A stretch of 64,000 bases of DNA from Hydrogenophaga sp. BPS33 (GTDB lineage Bacteria; Pseudomonadota; Gammaproteobacteria; Burkholderiales; Burkholderiaceae_C), in the NCBI RefSeq assembly GCF_009859475.1, contig NZ_CP044550.1, positions 62,001 to 126,000 of the forward strand, in the 5' to 3' direction. The number at the start of each line of letters is the position of its first letter. Position 1 is the stretch's first letter. Under the pieces are notes generated by a model. It was not told where the DNA came from. It saw nothing but the letters and a program-made list of their open reading frames with translations, and did no database searches. Position numbers and translations under genes: made by a program. Positions 52,063 through 59,674 of the stretch are shown piece by piece.

Positions 52063-52232
52063 CGCGTCGCTCAAGGTCTTGGCACTTGCCAAGGCCATGA
52101 GTTCGTAGCAATGGAGGCCGTACATATCAACAGCCGAGGCTCGTGTAGACGGCTAGCCTAGTGCGAACCTCGCGCGCTCCAGACTGTGAGAGCAATTGCA
52201 TCGTCGTCATTACCTGGCGGAGTGTTAGCTGA

Positions 52233-52248
52233 ATTACATGTTCGTCAT
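52233..52248 (+). promoter_or_regulatory. CzcR-type box upstream of the orphan czcR
   Basis: ATTACATGTTCGTCAT, identical in 15 of 16 positions to the box of czcR1 and at the same spacing (57 nt to the start). The leader between box and start is also similar in both promoters (CTGCCAAACTG, GCCCTTGGA), so the whole promoter-gene unit was duplicated. Confidence 0.7.
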
Positions 52249-52304
52249 CTCCGAGTTTGGCGTCCTTCAACTGCCAAACTGTCGCCCTTGGAAACAGTTG
52301 CAAT

Positions 52305-52991
52305 ATGAAGATACTCATAGTGGAAGATGAAGTCCAATCGGGCGAGTACCTGAAGCAGGGTTTGAGAGAGGCCGGCTACTACACTGAATTGATGCGTGAT
52401 GGCATCGATGGTTTGATTGAGGCTACGGAGGGTGACTACGATCTCGTTCTGTTGGATGTGAACTTGCCAGGAATCGATGGCTGGTCGGTCCTTCGCTCTT
52501 TGAGGCGGAAGAGGCCTCACTTGCCTGTGCTGTATTTGACTGCCAGAGACAGCATTGAGGACCGCGTGAAAGGCCTCGAGTTGGGCGCGGATGACTACCT
52601 GGCGAAGCCATTTTCGTTTTCGGAACTTTTGGCACGTATCAAAACGGTTCTCCGCCGAGGTGCCCAGTCCCTGGACTCCACCACACTTCAAGTGGCTGAC
52701 TTGCAGTTGGACTTGGTGCGTAGAAAGGCGTCTAGGTCTGGTCGGTTGCTGGATCTGACAACTAAAGAGTTCGGGCTTCTCGAGTTGTTTATGCGACGTC
52801 GTGGTGAAGTGTTGCCTCGGTCCTTGATTGCTTCACTCATGTGGGACATCAACTTCGATTGTGAAAGCAACGTGATAGTGGTTGCAGTTGGCCGGCTAAG
52901 GTCAAAAATTGACGACGAATTCGACTCAAAGCTGTTGAGAACAGTGCGTGGTATGGGGTACGTGCTTGACGAACCCGATCCTTTGAACTAG
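52305..52991 (+). CDS. czcR: Heavy-metal response regulator, CzcR type (orphan copy)
   Basis: A 228-residue OmpR-family regulator about 90 percent identical to 29073-29765. Asp51 in [16 protein letters not shown], Lys in YLAKPFSF, and winged-helix [23 protein letters not shown] and [17 protein letters not shown] are all present. ATG 52305 starts the conserved MKILIVEDE. No kinase gene follows: the next 946 nt are non-coding or decayed. It may be phosphorylated by the CzcS at 29781-31151 or have lost its own kinase. It sits directly behind czcCBA. Confidence 0.9.
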   Translation: MKILIVEDEVQSGEYLKQGLREAGYYTELMRDGIDGLIEATEGDYDLVLLDVNLPGIDGWSVLRSLRRKRPHLPVLYLTARDSIEDRVKGLELGADDYLAKPFSFSELLARIKTVLRRGAQSLDSTTLQVADLQLDLVRRKASRSGRLLDLTTKEFGLLELFMRRRGEVLPRSLIASLMWDINFDCESNVIVVAVGRLRSKIDDEFDSKLLRTVRGMGYVLDEPDPLN

Positions 52992-53937
52992 TAGCGCGAT
53001 TGCTGTTGGAGTAACTGATCTGGGCCCGAAGCCCTCTTCCGAAAGTCCATAAATAGGCTTCGATAAGATATAGTTATCGCGAGTCGTCGCTGCGTTCAAA
53101 ATGAGGATTGGTCGGACTCGCGCGCGAAGGTAAATCTCTTTACGCACTTGAGCTACCGCAGCGCACTGCCGCACATGCCCTCCGGGATTGAGCTCGATGC
53201 GAACGCTATTGCTCTCCATTTGGAGGCCGTCGAAACACTGGACGAAGCACTCGAAGCTCTTCGGAGCAACGAATAGCGCCGTCGCGTTCGTGACTGGATC
53301 CGGTGACTGGATCCGGTGACTGGATCCGGAAAATTTAGCCAAGTCGACTGTCCCGTAACCCTATGATCTATCGAGGGCTTCTGTCTTTGCGATGGCAAAA
53401 GCATCGCTGTCCTTCGAGAGGCAAGCATAGCGTCCACACAGCGACGTGCATGGAATTCCCTACCAACCGCAGCCACAGAATGTGAATGCAATATGCGTGT
53501 AGCCTCGACCCGCTTTCGACTGAGCTGGCATGACGGCTATCGGCCGATACTGGGTGAAAACGTGTGCGCACACCGTTTTCACGGGCGGCAAAACCATTTC
53601 CCATGGTCTCGATCGTGGATGCTGACGCGATCTGAAAGGTCGACTTTCTACTTGATTCAGGCGTTTTCAAACAGCCTCGGCCCGTTGCTGGCCTTCGGGG
53701 TAGTAGCTAACATGATCCACTCGGACACGCTTGCGCAACTGACTATTTCCTCAAGACTGAGTGAAGCTGGTCAGCTTTGAAGTATTTGTTGTTGGCCTGG
53801 CGCGCCTTCAACGGCAACCGTAACAGGAAGTCGTCTGCGTCAAGTAGCCCCTTGAGGACGCCCTACAAGGACCTTGACGCACAGCCGCGCAACACCGTGT
53901 CCATAAGTGCGCGGGGGGCGTTCCTCAGGAGGAAGCT
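52992..53937. other. Decayed region after the orphan czcR
   Basis: 946 nt without an intact gene. At about 53090-53277 (plus) an open stretch, VQNEDWSDSRAKVNLFTHLS then YRSALPHMPSGIELDANAIA and ending ALRSNE-stop, reads like the C-terminal end of some protein without its start. Three 13-bp repeats follow. It probably marks the border between the metal island and the right-hand region; a lost czcS here is possible but no kinase motif is visible. Confidence 0.4.
53290..53328. repeat. Three tandem 13-bp repeats
   Basis: GTGACTGGATCCG occurs three times in direct tandem (53290-53302, 53303-53315, 53316-53328). It lies in the decayed region just after the stop of the gene remnant. Three units only, without spacers, so not a CRISPR; may be a slippage array. 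Confidence 0.75.
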
Positions 53938-56595
53938 ATGGCGTCGGGATGGGGCGAGGAGATATTCGGCACGGTCCTGGGCGGTTTGCCGGCCGTCAAC
54001 AAACTGGTTCCTCGCCGCTTTCGGCAGCGTGCCATCGCACGCTTAAACGACGTCAACCCTTTTGCGTCAATCGCGGCCAACGAAGACCTGCTGCGCGCAC
54101 TGCGCCTGGCTTGGATTGAGGCGGCGCTGCAGATCGACTGTTCGGTGGTGCAAACCTGCGCAACGCCCGAATGGGCCTCGCAAAGTCGAGACATTCAGCG
54201 CTTCTCGACCGTTTTGATCACTGGTCTGCGTGCGCTGCGTGCTGAGGCCTTCGACCGCGATGTTCACCCGGGACATGCTCCCATGGACCGGCACCTGCGG
54301 GAACTCGTCGTCGACTTGCCCGCGACGATGACGGGGAACCGTGCGGCCGCTGGTGAAGCTATGACAGAGTCATTTCGCGAGAATGTAGCGGCGGTATCCG
54401 GTTGGCCGATACACGAGGTGCCGAGCCTGCACGAGCAGATCGCCCGCCAGGGCCTTCCTGTGCCAGGGGCCAGCAGTCGGCGCACCTTCGGCGACTTGGT
54501 GTATGCCGTTTTTGCCGAGACGATTAAGAGTCCAGATCGCTATCCAGAGGCGAGCCAAGCCTTTGTGATCGCCATCGGGGGCTTCGGGGTAGAGCTTGGA
54601 CAGCAGTGCCTTGAGCTGCTGCGTGGCCAAGATGCGCGGCTCGACCGCTTGCTCGATTCGCTAGGCGGCACCTCAATCGAAGGTGGGCTCGCTGCTTGGC
54701 TTGGGCGCGTCGATGCTGAGTGGACTGCGCGCTGGCAAGTCCTGAGTGATCAGGTCTCGGTTGTTGACGCGAAGATCGATCTCCAGACAGGCATGCTCGA
54801 CCGGATGCAAGAGCAACTGGCCCAACTGGTGGCTGCCATTGAAGCCAAAGGGCAGATTGGTAGCGGGCCAGGCCAACTCGCTCACAACACTGTGCTTTCC
54901 CTGGCCAAGCGCTTGCGCCCAGATGACCTGATCGAGTTTGATCGCGCGGTGCAAGAGCTAGATGCCGCGGTGAGCGTCGCTCTGGAGCTTATCGCGAAAG
55001 GGCACTCGTCGTACTACCAGGATCTGTTCGTTGACGAAGTGCTCGTCCGTGTTCGCCAGTCGATCGAGGAAGGTCAGCTCGAGCAAGGTGCACAGTCGAT
55101 CGACCAGGCTCTTGCGGAACTGGACCGGCGCGAGGCGGGCGAGCGTGAAGCTGCGCGGCGCCGACGTGTGCAGTTGCTCGAGGCATCCGTGAGCCAGGCG
55201 ATGCTACTGCGCCAGCCGCAGCGCGTGGCCGATGCGGTGGAGAGGCTGGTTGGAATCCATCATCCGGTGTGCGCCGCGGCGAGTGAGCTCTTCAAAAATA
55301 GGCTCAGAGCGTACTGCGCAGAAGGCGAGGAGCGCGGCCTGCGCTTGCCCCTGGAGGTGGCGGAAGCGTTGGCACGCAGGCGCCTAGCGGTGGCCGGGAG
55401 TCGCGAGGAGCGCGGTGAGGCGTTGGTCTGGCTTGGCACTGCGTTGGCGGTCTTAGGAAAGCGAGAGCCCGGCACTGAACGGCTGCTGCAGGCGGCGCAA
55501 GCGTTTCGGGCCGCGTCGCAGGAGTGCATGCGCGAGCGTGTGCCGCTGGAGTGGGCGACGACGCAGAACAACCTTGCCAACGTGCTGAGTGACCTTGGTC
55601 GGCGCGAAAGCGGTACCGAGCGACTCGAGGAGGCGGTGCAGGCGTATTTGGCCGCATTGCAGGAGTGCACTCGCGAGCGAGCGCCACGGGACTGGGCGAT
55701 GACGCAAAATAACCTGGGTACCGCGCTCAAGACCCTCGGTGAGCGCGATGTCGGCACCGAACGGCTGCAGCAGGCGGTGCAAGCGTACCAGGCAGCGCTA
55801 CAGGAACGCACTCGCGAGTGCGTGCCGCTGGAGTGGGCGATGACGCAGCACAACCTCGGTACCGCGCTAAAGACGCTTGGTGAGCGCGATGGCGGCACCG
55901 AACGGCTGCAACAGGCGGTGCAGGCGTATCAGGCTGCGCTGCAGGAGCGCACCCGCGAGCGCGTACCGATGCACTGGGCGATGACGCAGATGAGCCTGGG
56001 CAATGCGCTCAAGTCCCTTGGTGAGCGCGAAGGCGGTATCGTACGGCTGCAGCAGGCAGTACAGGCGTATCTGGCCGCGCTACAGGAGTACACGCGCGAG
56101 CGCGTACCGCTGGAGTGGGCGATGACGCAGAACAATCTGGGCAGTGTGCTCACAACCCTCGGCGAGCGCGAAAATGGAACCGAGCGCCTTGAGCAGGCGG
56201 TGCAAGCGTGCGAGGCGGCGCTGCGGGAGCGCACGCGGGAGCGCGCTCCGCTCGCGTGGGCGATGACGCAGAACAACTTGGGCAATGCGCTCAAGTCCCT
56301 TGGTGAGCGCGAAGGTGGCATCGAACGGCTCCAGCAGGCGGTGCAGACGTACCTGGCCGCGCTACAGGAATACACGCGTGAGCGCGCACCGATGCACTGG
56401 GCAATGACGCAGAACAATCTGGGCGATGCCCTCACCACCCTTGGCGAGCGCGAAAACGACCCCGAGCGGCTGCACCAGGCGGTGCGGGCGTACGAGGCCG
56501 CGTTGACGGTCATCACGCGTGAGACCGCGCCGTATCACCTCGAGATCGTTCAGCGTAGCCTCGCAAAATGCCGGCGCCTGATCAACAAACGATGA
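53938..56595 (+). CDS. Large TPR-repeat protein
   Basis: 885 residues from ATG 53938, preceded by AGGAGGAAG. The N-terminal about 430 residues are helical and unrecognised (FGTVLGGLPAVNKLVPRRFRQRAIARLNDVNPFASIAANEDLLRALRLAW), with a coiled-coil-like stretch near 285-310 (VVDAKIDLQTGMLDRMQEQLAQLVAAIEAKG). Residues about 539-868 form seven 47-residue TPR-like repeats with consensus W-A-M-T-Q-N-N-L-G-x-A-L-x-x-L-G-E-R-E-x-G-x-E-R-L-x-Q-A-V-x-A-Y. Similar repeats occur in kinesin-light-chain-like/TPR-10 regions of CHAT- or STAND-type proteins, but no protease or NTPase domain is present here. Function unknown; possible sensor or scaffold. Confidence 0.8.
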   Translation: MASGWGEEIFGTVLGGLPAVNKLVPRRFRQRAIARLNDVNPFASIAANEDLLRALRLAWIEAALQIDCSVVQTCATPEWASQSRDIQRFSTVLITGLRALRAEAFDRDVHPGHAPMDRHLRELVVDLPATMTGNRAAAGEAMTESFRENVAAVSGWPIHEVPSLHEQIARQGLPVPGASSRRTFGDLVYAVFAETIKSPDRYPEASQAFVIAIGGFGVELGQQCLELLRGQDARLDRLLDSLGGTSIEGGLAAWLGRVDAEWTARWQVLSDQVSVVDAKIDLQTGMLDRMQEQLAQLVAAIEAKGQIGSGPGQLAHNTVLSLAKRLRPDDLIEFDRAVQELDAAVSVALELIAKGHSSYYQDLFVDEVLVRVRQSIEEGQLEQGAQSIDQALAELDRREAGEREAARRRRVQLLEASVSQAMLLRQPQRVADAVERLVGIHHPVCAAASELFKNRLRAYCAEGEERGLRLPLEVAEALARRRLAVAGSREERGEALVWLGTALAVLGKREPGTERLLQAAQAFRAASQECMRERVPLEWATTQNNLANVLSDLGRRESGTERLEEAVQAYLAALQECTRERAPRDWAMTQNNLGTALKTLGERDVGTERLQQAVQAYQAALQERTRECVPLEWAMTQHNLGTALKTLGERDGGTERLQQAVQAYQAALQERTRERVPMHWAMTQMSLGNALKSLGEREGGIVRLQQAVQAYLAALQEYTRERVPLEWAMTQNNLGSVLTTLGERENGTERLEQAVQACEAALRERTRERAPLAWAMTQNNLGNALKSLGEREGGIERLQQAVQTYLAALQEYTRERAPMHWAMTQNNLGDALTTLGERENDPERLHQAVRAYEAALTVITRETAPYHLEIVQRSLAKCRRLINKR

Positions 56596-56956
56596 GGTGG
56601 CGAAGCTTGTCAAACTGGAGGTAGCTGCCGCAAGCCGCCAACGATCGATCAGTGGCGGTTTCTGGAAGGGGCGTGTGGAATTTGCGTGCTCGCACAAGCG
56701 GCGCCGTAGCCACTGGCGTGGATTGGCGGCAGCGTTGCTGGGATTGCCTTCTGAAAGTGCTTCAAATCGCATGAACCAGCCAGCCCCGGTGGCTTGCGAA
56801 TTTCGATTTTTTGATAGTCCACGATTTACCTTATGTAAAGTAGCTTAATTCGGCCCCACGGAGGCGCGTTGCGCTTTCAGCATCCGGCGTGAGGCGATGA
56901 CAAGTCTCATGAAAGGACGTTGCACGCCCTCTCCCCGAAAAGCTCTGGCGGAGTCT
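56596..56956. other. Segment after the TPR gene
   Basis: About 360 nt with no convincing gene and no clear terminator. An AT-rich stretch near 56800-56850 (TTTCGATTTTTTGATAG) could belong to a promoter on either strand. Nothing else is recognised. Confidence 0.3.
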
Positions 56957-57271
56957 TTAGACCTGCAGCGCAGGGTTCAACAGATCCACTCCTGCACCCT
57001 TGCACTTGATCCAAGGACCGCCAGGGTGTTCACGACCGTCCCAGGCCAGCAGTGCCGCAAGCGCGTCGCGCGCATGCTCGTAACAGTACCGCCTTTCGTA
57101 GCCCTCAAAGCTCAACCCGACCACCAGGCCCACGGTGAAGTTGAAGCGGCGCAGCCCGCAGACGGTGTCATCGATCACTCGAATCTCGACGTAGCCCTGA
57201 TTGGCCAAGAACTCGATCAACGTCGGCGCGAGCCCCCGAGCAGGACTTTGGCGGCGGGCCCTGGTGTTCAC
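56957..57271 (-). CDS. Small hypothetical protein
   Basis: About 104 residues from GTG 57271 (the frame is open to 57304). Sequence ends GYERRYCYEHARDALAALLAWDGREHPGGPWIKCKGAGVDLLNPAL, which has the look of a conserved accessory protein (aromatic/Trp-rich, GPWIKCKG-x-G-x-DLLNP). It is downstream of the toxin-antitoxin pair on the same strand, with a 243-nt gap. No domain assignment can be made. The start is uncertain. Confidence 0.5.
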   Translation of the reverse strand: MNTRARRQSPARGLAPTLIEFLANQGYVEIRVIDDTVCGLRRFNFTVGLVVGLSFEGYERRYCYEHARDALAALLAWDGREHPGGPWIKCKGAGVDLLNPALQV

Positions 57272-57514
57272 ATCAGATGTCACGCTGGACGCTCGCCTCA
57301 CCACAGCGTTCTCGCAGCACCTCGATCATGTGCAGCTGGGAGGGCCAGCGCCCAAAACCCAGGCCACTCAGCGATGTGCACAACCGGTTCAACGCGCGTT
57401 CGCGCATTCCCAGGTCGTAAATCCAGCCCTGTTGGGTGCGACGATCAGAGGGGCTCGCATCACCCCTCGCGACACCTAGCGCAGCCTCGCGTCCTTGCGC
57501 ATGGCAGGAAGCGT

Positions 57515-57871
57515 TCAAACCGTCGCCCTGCCCTTGCGCCCTGCGCCCGCAGGCTTGTGATCAGAGGCCCCATCCACACCCAGATGCTCGATCACCACCG
57601 GGGGGCGGTTCGGGAACTGAGCCACCAGTTCGAGCTTGCCGCCCATGCTTTCGACGTAGTGGCGCAGTGTCGACAGCAGCATGTCGCTGCGCTTTTCCAG
57701 GCGGGAAATGGTGTCCTGACGCACACCCAGCGTGGCAGCGAGTTGCTCCTGCGTTTGCTGCGCCGCTTGTCGCAGGTCTTTGAGGGTCGCCAATTCCATG
57801 GCGCGTGCCTCCACCCGCTGCTGACGGGCTTTGGGCAGCGCGGCCATAACGTCATCGAGTTTTCTTGCCAT
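57515..57871 (-). CDS. XRE-type HTH antitoxin
   Basis: A 118-residue protein. Helical N-terminus (ARKLDDVMAALPKARQQRVEARAMEL), then an XRE/Cro helix-turn-helix (QTQEQLAATLGVRQDTISRLEKRSDMLLSTLRHYVESMGGKLELVAQFPNRPPVVIEHLG) and a basic tail. This layout is typical of antitoxins paired with Gp49/HigB toxins (HigA-like, with the conserved MGG-x-L-E-L-V-A-x-FP). The start overlaps the toxin 3' end by 20 bp, so the toxin is encoded first as in higBA. It should neutralise the toxin and repress the pair. Confidence 0.88.
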   Translation of the reverse strand: MARKLDDVMAALPKARQQRVEARAMELATLKDLRQAAQQTQEQLAATLGVRQDTISRLEKRSDMLLSTLRHYVESMGGKLELVAQFPNRPPVVIEHLGVDGASDHKPAGAGRKGRATV

Positions 57872-58241
57872 GAAGGTTCTCCTTGCTCTGCTGGGCCAGA
57901 CTGCCCACGTGTTCGTCGTAGCGCTCGTCGGCGATCTGGATCAGGCGTTTGTAAAACCTGCGTTGATCCGCGCCGCCTTTGTCACCGCCAACCAGCAAGA
58001 TGGCTTGTCGCTGAGGATCAAAGGCAAACGCTATTCGCCAGACTTGACCATTCCACGAAAAGCGCAGCTCCTTCATGTTGGAGTGCCGCGAGCCCTTCAG
58101 CGCATCTACGGTGGGACGCCCTAGGTTCGGACCAAATTTAGCCAGCAACCGGGCGTGCGCCAACAGTTCGTCCTGCAAGTCCACTTTCAGATCGCCGAAT
58201 TCAGCGTCAAACGCGTCATGAAAGAGAACGGTCCAAGTCAC
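57852..58241 (-). CDS. RelE/HigB-superfamily toxin (phage Gp49-like)
   Basis: 129 residues from GTG 58241. Fold signatures: TWTVLFHDAFDAEFGDLKVDLQDELLAHARLLAKFGPNLGRPTVDALKGSRHSNMKELRF, then WRIAFAFDPQRQAILLVGGDKGGADQRRFYKRLIQIADERYDEHV. The GDK-x-G-x-x-x-x-RFYK-x-L-I motif is characteristic of the Gp49/HigB-like mRNA interferases (PF05973). A longer frame upstream exists but has poor composition. A strong promoter sits right before the GTG. Acts as a ribosome-dependent or free ribonuclease by analogy. Confidence 0.87.
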   Translation of the reverse strand: MTWTVLFHDAFDAEFGDLKVDLQDELLAHARLLAKFGPNLGRPTVDALKGSRHSNMKELRFSWNGQVWRIAFAFDPQRQAILLVGGDKGGADQRRFYKRLIQIADERYDEHVGSLAQQSKENLHGKKTR

Positions 58242-58248
58242 ATTGACA

Positions 58249-58277
58249 ATTATGGATTTAAGACCATATGGAGTCAA
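58249..58277 (-). promoter_or_regulatory. Promoter of the toxin-antitoxin pair, possibly leaderless
   Basis: Minus-strand -35 TTGACT (58272-58277) and -10 CATAAT (58249-58254) are exactly 17 bp apart. The toxin GTG begins 8 nt after the -10, where transcription would start, so the transcript may be leaderless. The repeat TTGTCAAT/ATTGACAA near the -10 could be the antitoxin operator. Confidence 0.6.
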
Positions 58278-58495
58278 TGCCATAATTTGACAGAGATGTC
58301 CACACCACCTCTTCCGGCGCTGTATCGATCTGATAGCCGCAGCACTGTTCAAACTCGCGGTACATCCGAAGTCTGCATAGGTACTCGCCAACCACCCTAT
58401 CTTCCCAAACCTGGCCATCGAGCCCCGGCAGCACACCGGTCGCGCCGCCCCACAGCTGGCGTTCCTGGAATTCGCCCATGAACGTCGCCAAGTAC

Positions 58496-58634
58496 CGCCC
58501 CTCACGTTGAAGAACACGCGCGCAATGCCGTCGGCATTCTCGCTGCGCACTTCCCCCAACCCCGGCTCAATCTTACGCACCAGCGGCATGCTCAAAGGCC
58601 ACAACTTCAGGGCCAAGTGCGGCGGGCGCTCTTC
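58496..58634 (-). pseudogene. Possible frameshifted toxin remnant
   Basis: The frame reads RPPHLALKLWPLSMPLVRKI and EPGLGEVRSENADGIARVFFNVR, which resembles the middle of a second RelE/HigB-type toxin (…LKPL…VREIR…IRVFFxV). It loses the frame near 58496; a different frame continues with RYLATFMGEFQ, as in HigB …GRYLALLHGF. Neither end is intact. Tentative. Confidence 0.3.
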
Positions 58635-58686
58635 AAACGGGTGCGCAAGACAGCGTGGTTCTTCCCTAAGCGCACGCGTGGAAAAC

Positions 58687-59100
58687 TCAACACTGCGCGC
58701 GAAACTGTTGGTCTCGAACCTTCTTGCGCTCCCCGCGAATCCAGTCTTGCATCTGCGGACTCTGCGGCTGTCGAGCAAGCGCATCAAGATGCGCAACGCG
58801 CGCCAAGAATCCATCACACGCTTGTCTGCGATTGGGGCCCGCACCCTGCTGGATGACAACGGCGTTGTTCTCCACCGTTCGAGGCCGCTGATTCAGTTTC
58901 TGTCGCCCCAGCTCCACCTGTTGATCGAAAGGCATACCATCCGGCACCGTGACGATGCGATCCACCAAGCCTTGGTGCTTGTTGCAGTGAGCGCTCGCCC
59001 AAAATGAGCCGCCACTGTAGGCTCGGCAATGGTAGAGCTCTGCAGCATTAACGGACGAAACCAGGACAGTAGACACAATGAAAAACACAGTCTGAATCAT
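58687..59100 (-). CDS. Secreted Cys-containing hypothetical protein
   Basis: 137 residues from ATG 59100 with a signal peptide (MIQTVFFIVSTVLVSSVNAA). The mature part begins ELYHCRAYSGGSFWASAHCNKHQGLVDRIVTVPDGMPFDQQVELGRQ, containing two Cys as in small DUF4124-like periplasmic proteins of beta-proteobacteria, followed by a Gln/Arg-rich helical tail with a third and fourth Cys. Upstream GAGGTAGG supports the ATG. Unknown function. Confidence 0.6.
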   Translation of the reverse strand: MIQTVFFIVSTVLVSSVNAAELYHCRAYSGGSFWASAHCNKHQGLVDRIVTVPDGMPFDQQVELGRQKLNQRPRTVENNAVVIQQGAGPNRRQACDGFLARVAHLDALARQPQSPQMQDWIRGERKKVRDQQFRAQC

Positions 59101-59674
59101 GGTCTGCACCCTACCTCAGATTCGGAGGGACACCTCTGGCCAATGGATCACTCTGTGAAAACTGGCACGAAGCCCAGGGTCCCTGCGCAGGTCGAGGTGT
59201 GCTTTCCGCACCCCGCGCCAAGAAAGAGTCACCGTGACGCCCGAGAGGAGGTCATTTCGCAATAGGCCGCGCAAAGACTATCAGGGCATGCCCCAATGAA
59301 CCTTTCACAGGCAGCACCGTGGCGAGGGTAATGGGCGCAAGGAGTAGTGTTACGTCACCTTCACAGAAGGTAAATCGTAGGATACTGAAAGCTCGTTTCG
59401 GAAGCCACCCGTCCGCGAAGAACACCGAGTACGGGCTGTTTTTCCTTCTACCTCGGCTTTGCATCGGAACCAGCCACTCACGCTCGTGGCGCTCGGGGCG
59501 CCAACTTGCTTGGCCGCCTTTGAGCACCATGCCAGGCTAAAAATCGCCCCAGAGAAGACATGTTTTGGGCATGATCTTCGGATCTACTGGATTCGCTTAG
59601 GCGCCGCGCACTTCTGTTCACGCCAAACGGCGCAGCTAGCTTAGATAGGGTTGCTGAAACGCCCGCGTTGATCG
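59101..59674. other. Intergenic segment before the ABC-3C operon end
   Basis: 574 nt between the secreted protein and the end of the ATPase gene. Several short frames occur on both strands, none with recognisable features. No hairpin with T-run was found for the ABC-3C operon. Confidence 0.3.

Noticed and set aside
53290..53328. CRISPR or iteron array
   Set aside because: Only three contiguous 13-bp units with no spacers and no replication gene nearby.
55550..56550. CRISPR-like periodic repeats
   Set aside because: The 141-bp period is coding, without spacers, and encodes TPR units in one frame.
57273..57518. 81-residue minus-strand frame just after the antitoxin
   Set aside because: It overlaps the antitoxin stop by 4 nt but shows no recognisable core and overlaps no conserved region; left uncalled, though a small real gene cannot be excluded.
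56897..58141. 414-residue plus-strand frame over the toxin-antitoxin pair
   Set aside because: Antisense to the antitoxin and toxin, which have clear motifs; Arg/Pro-rich shadow.
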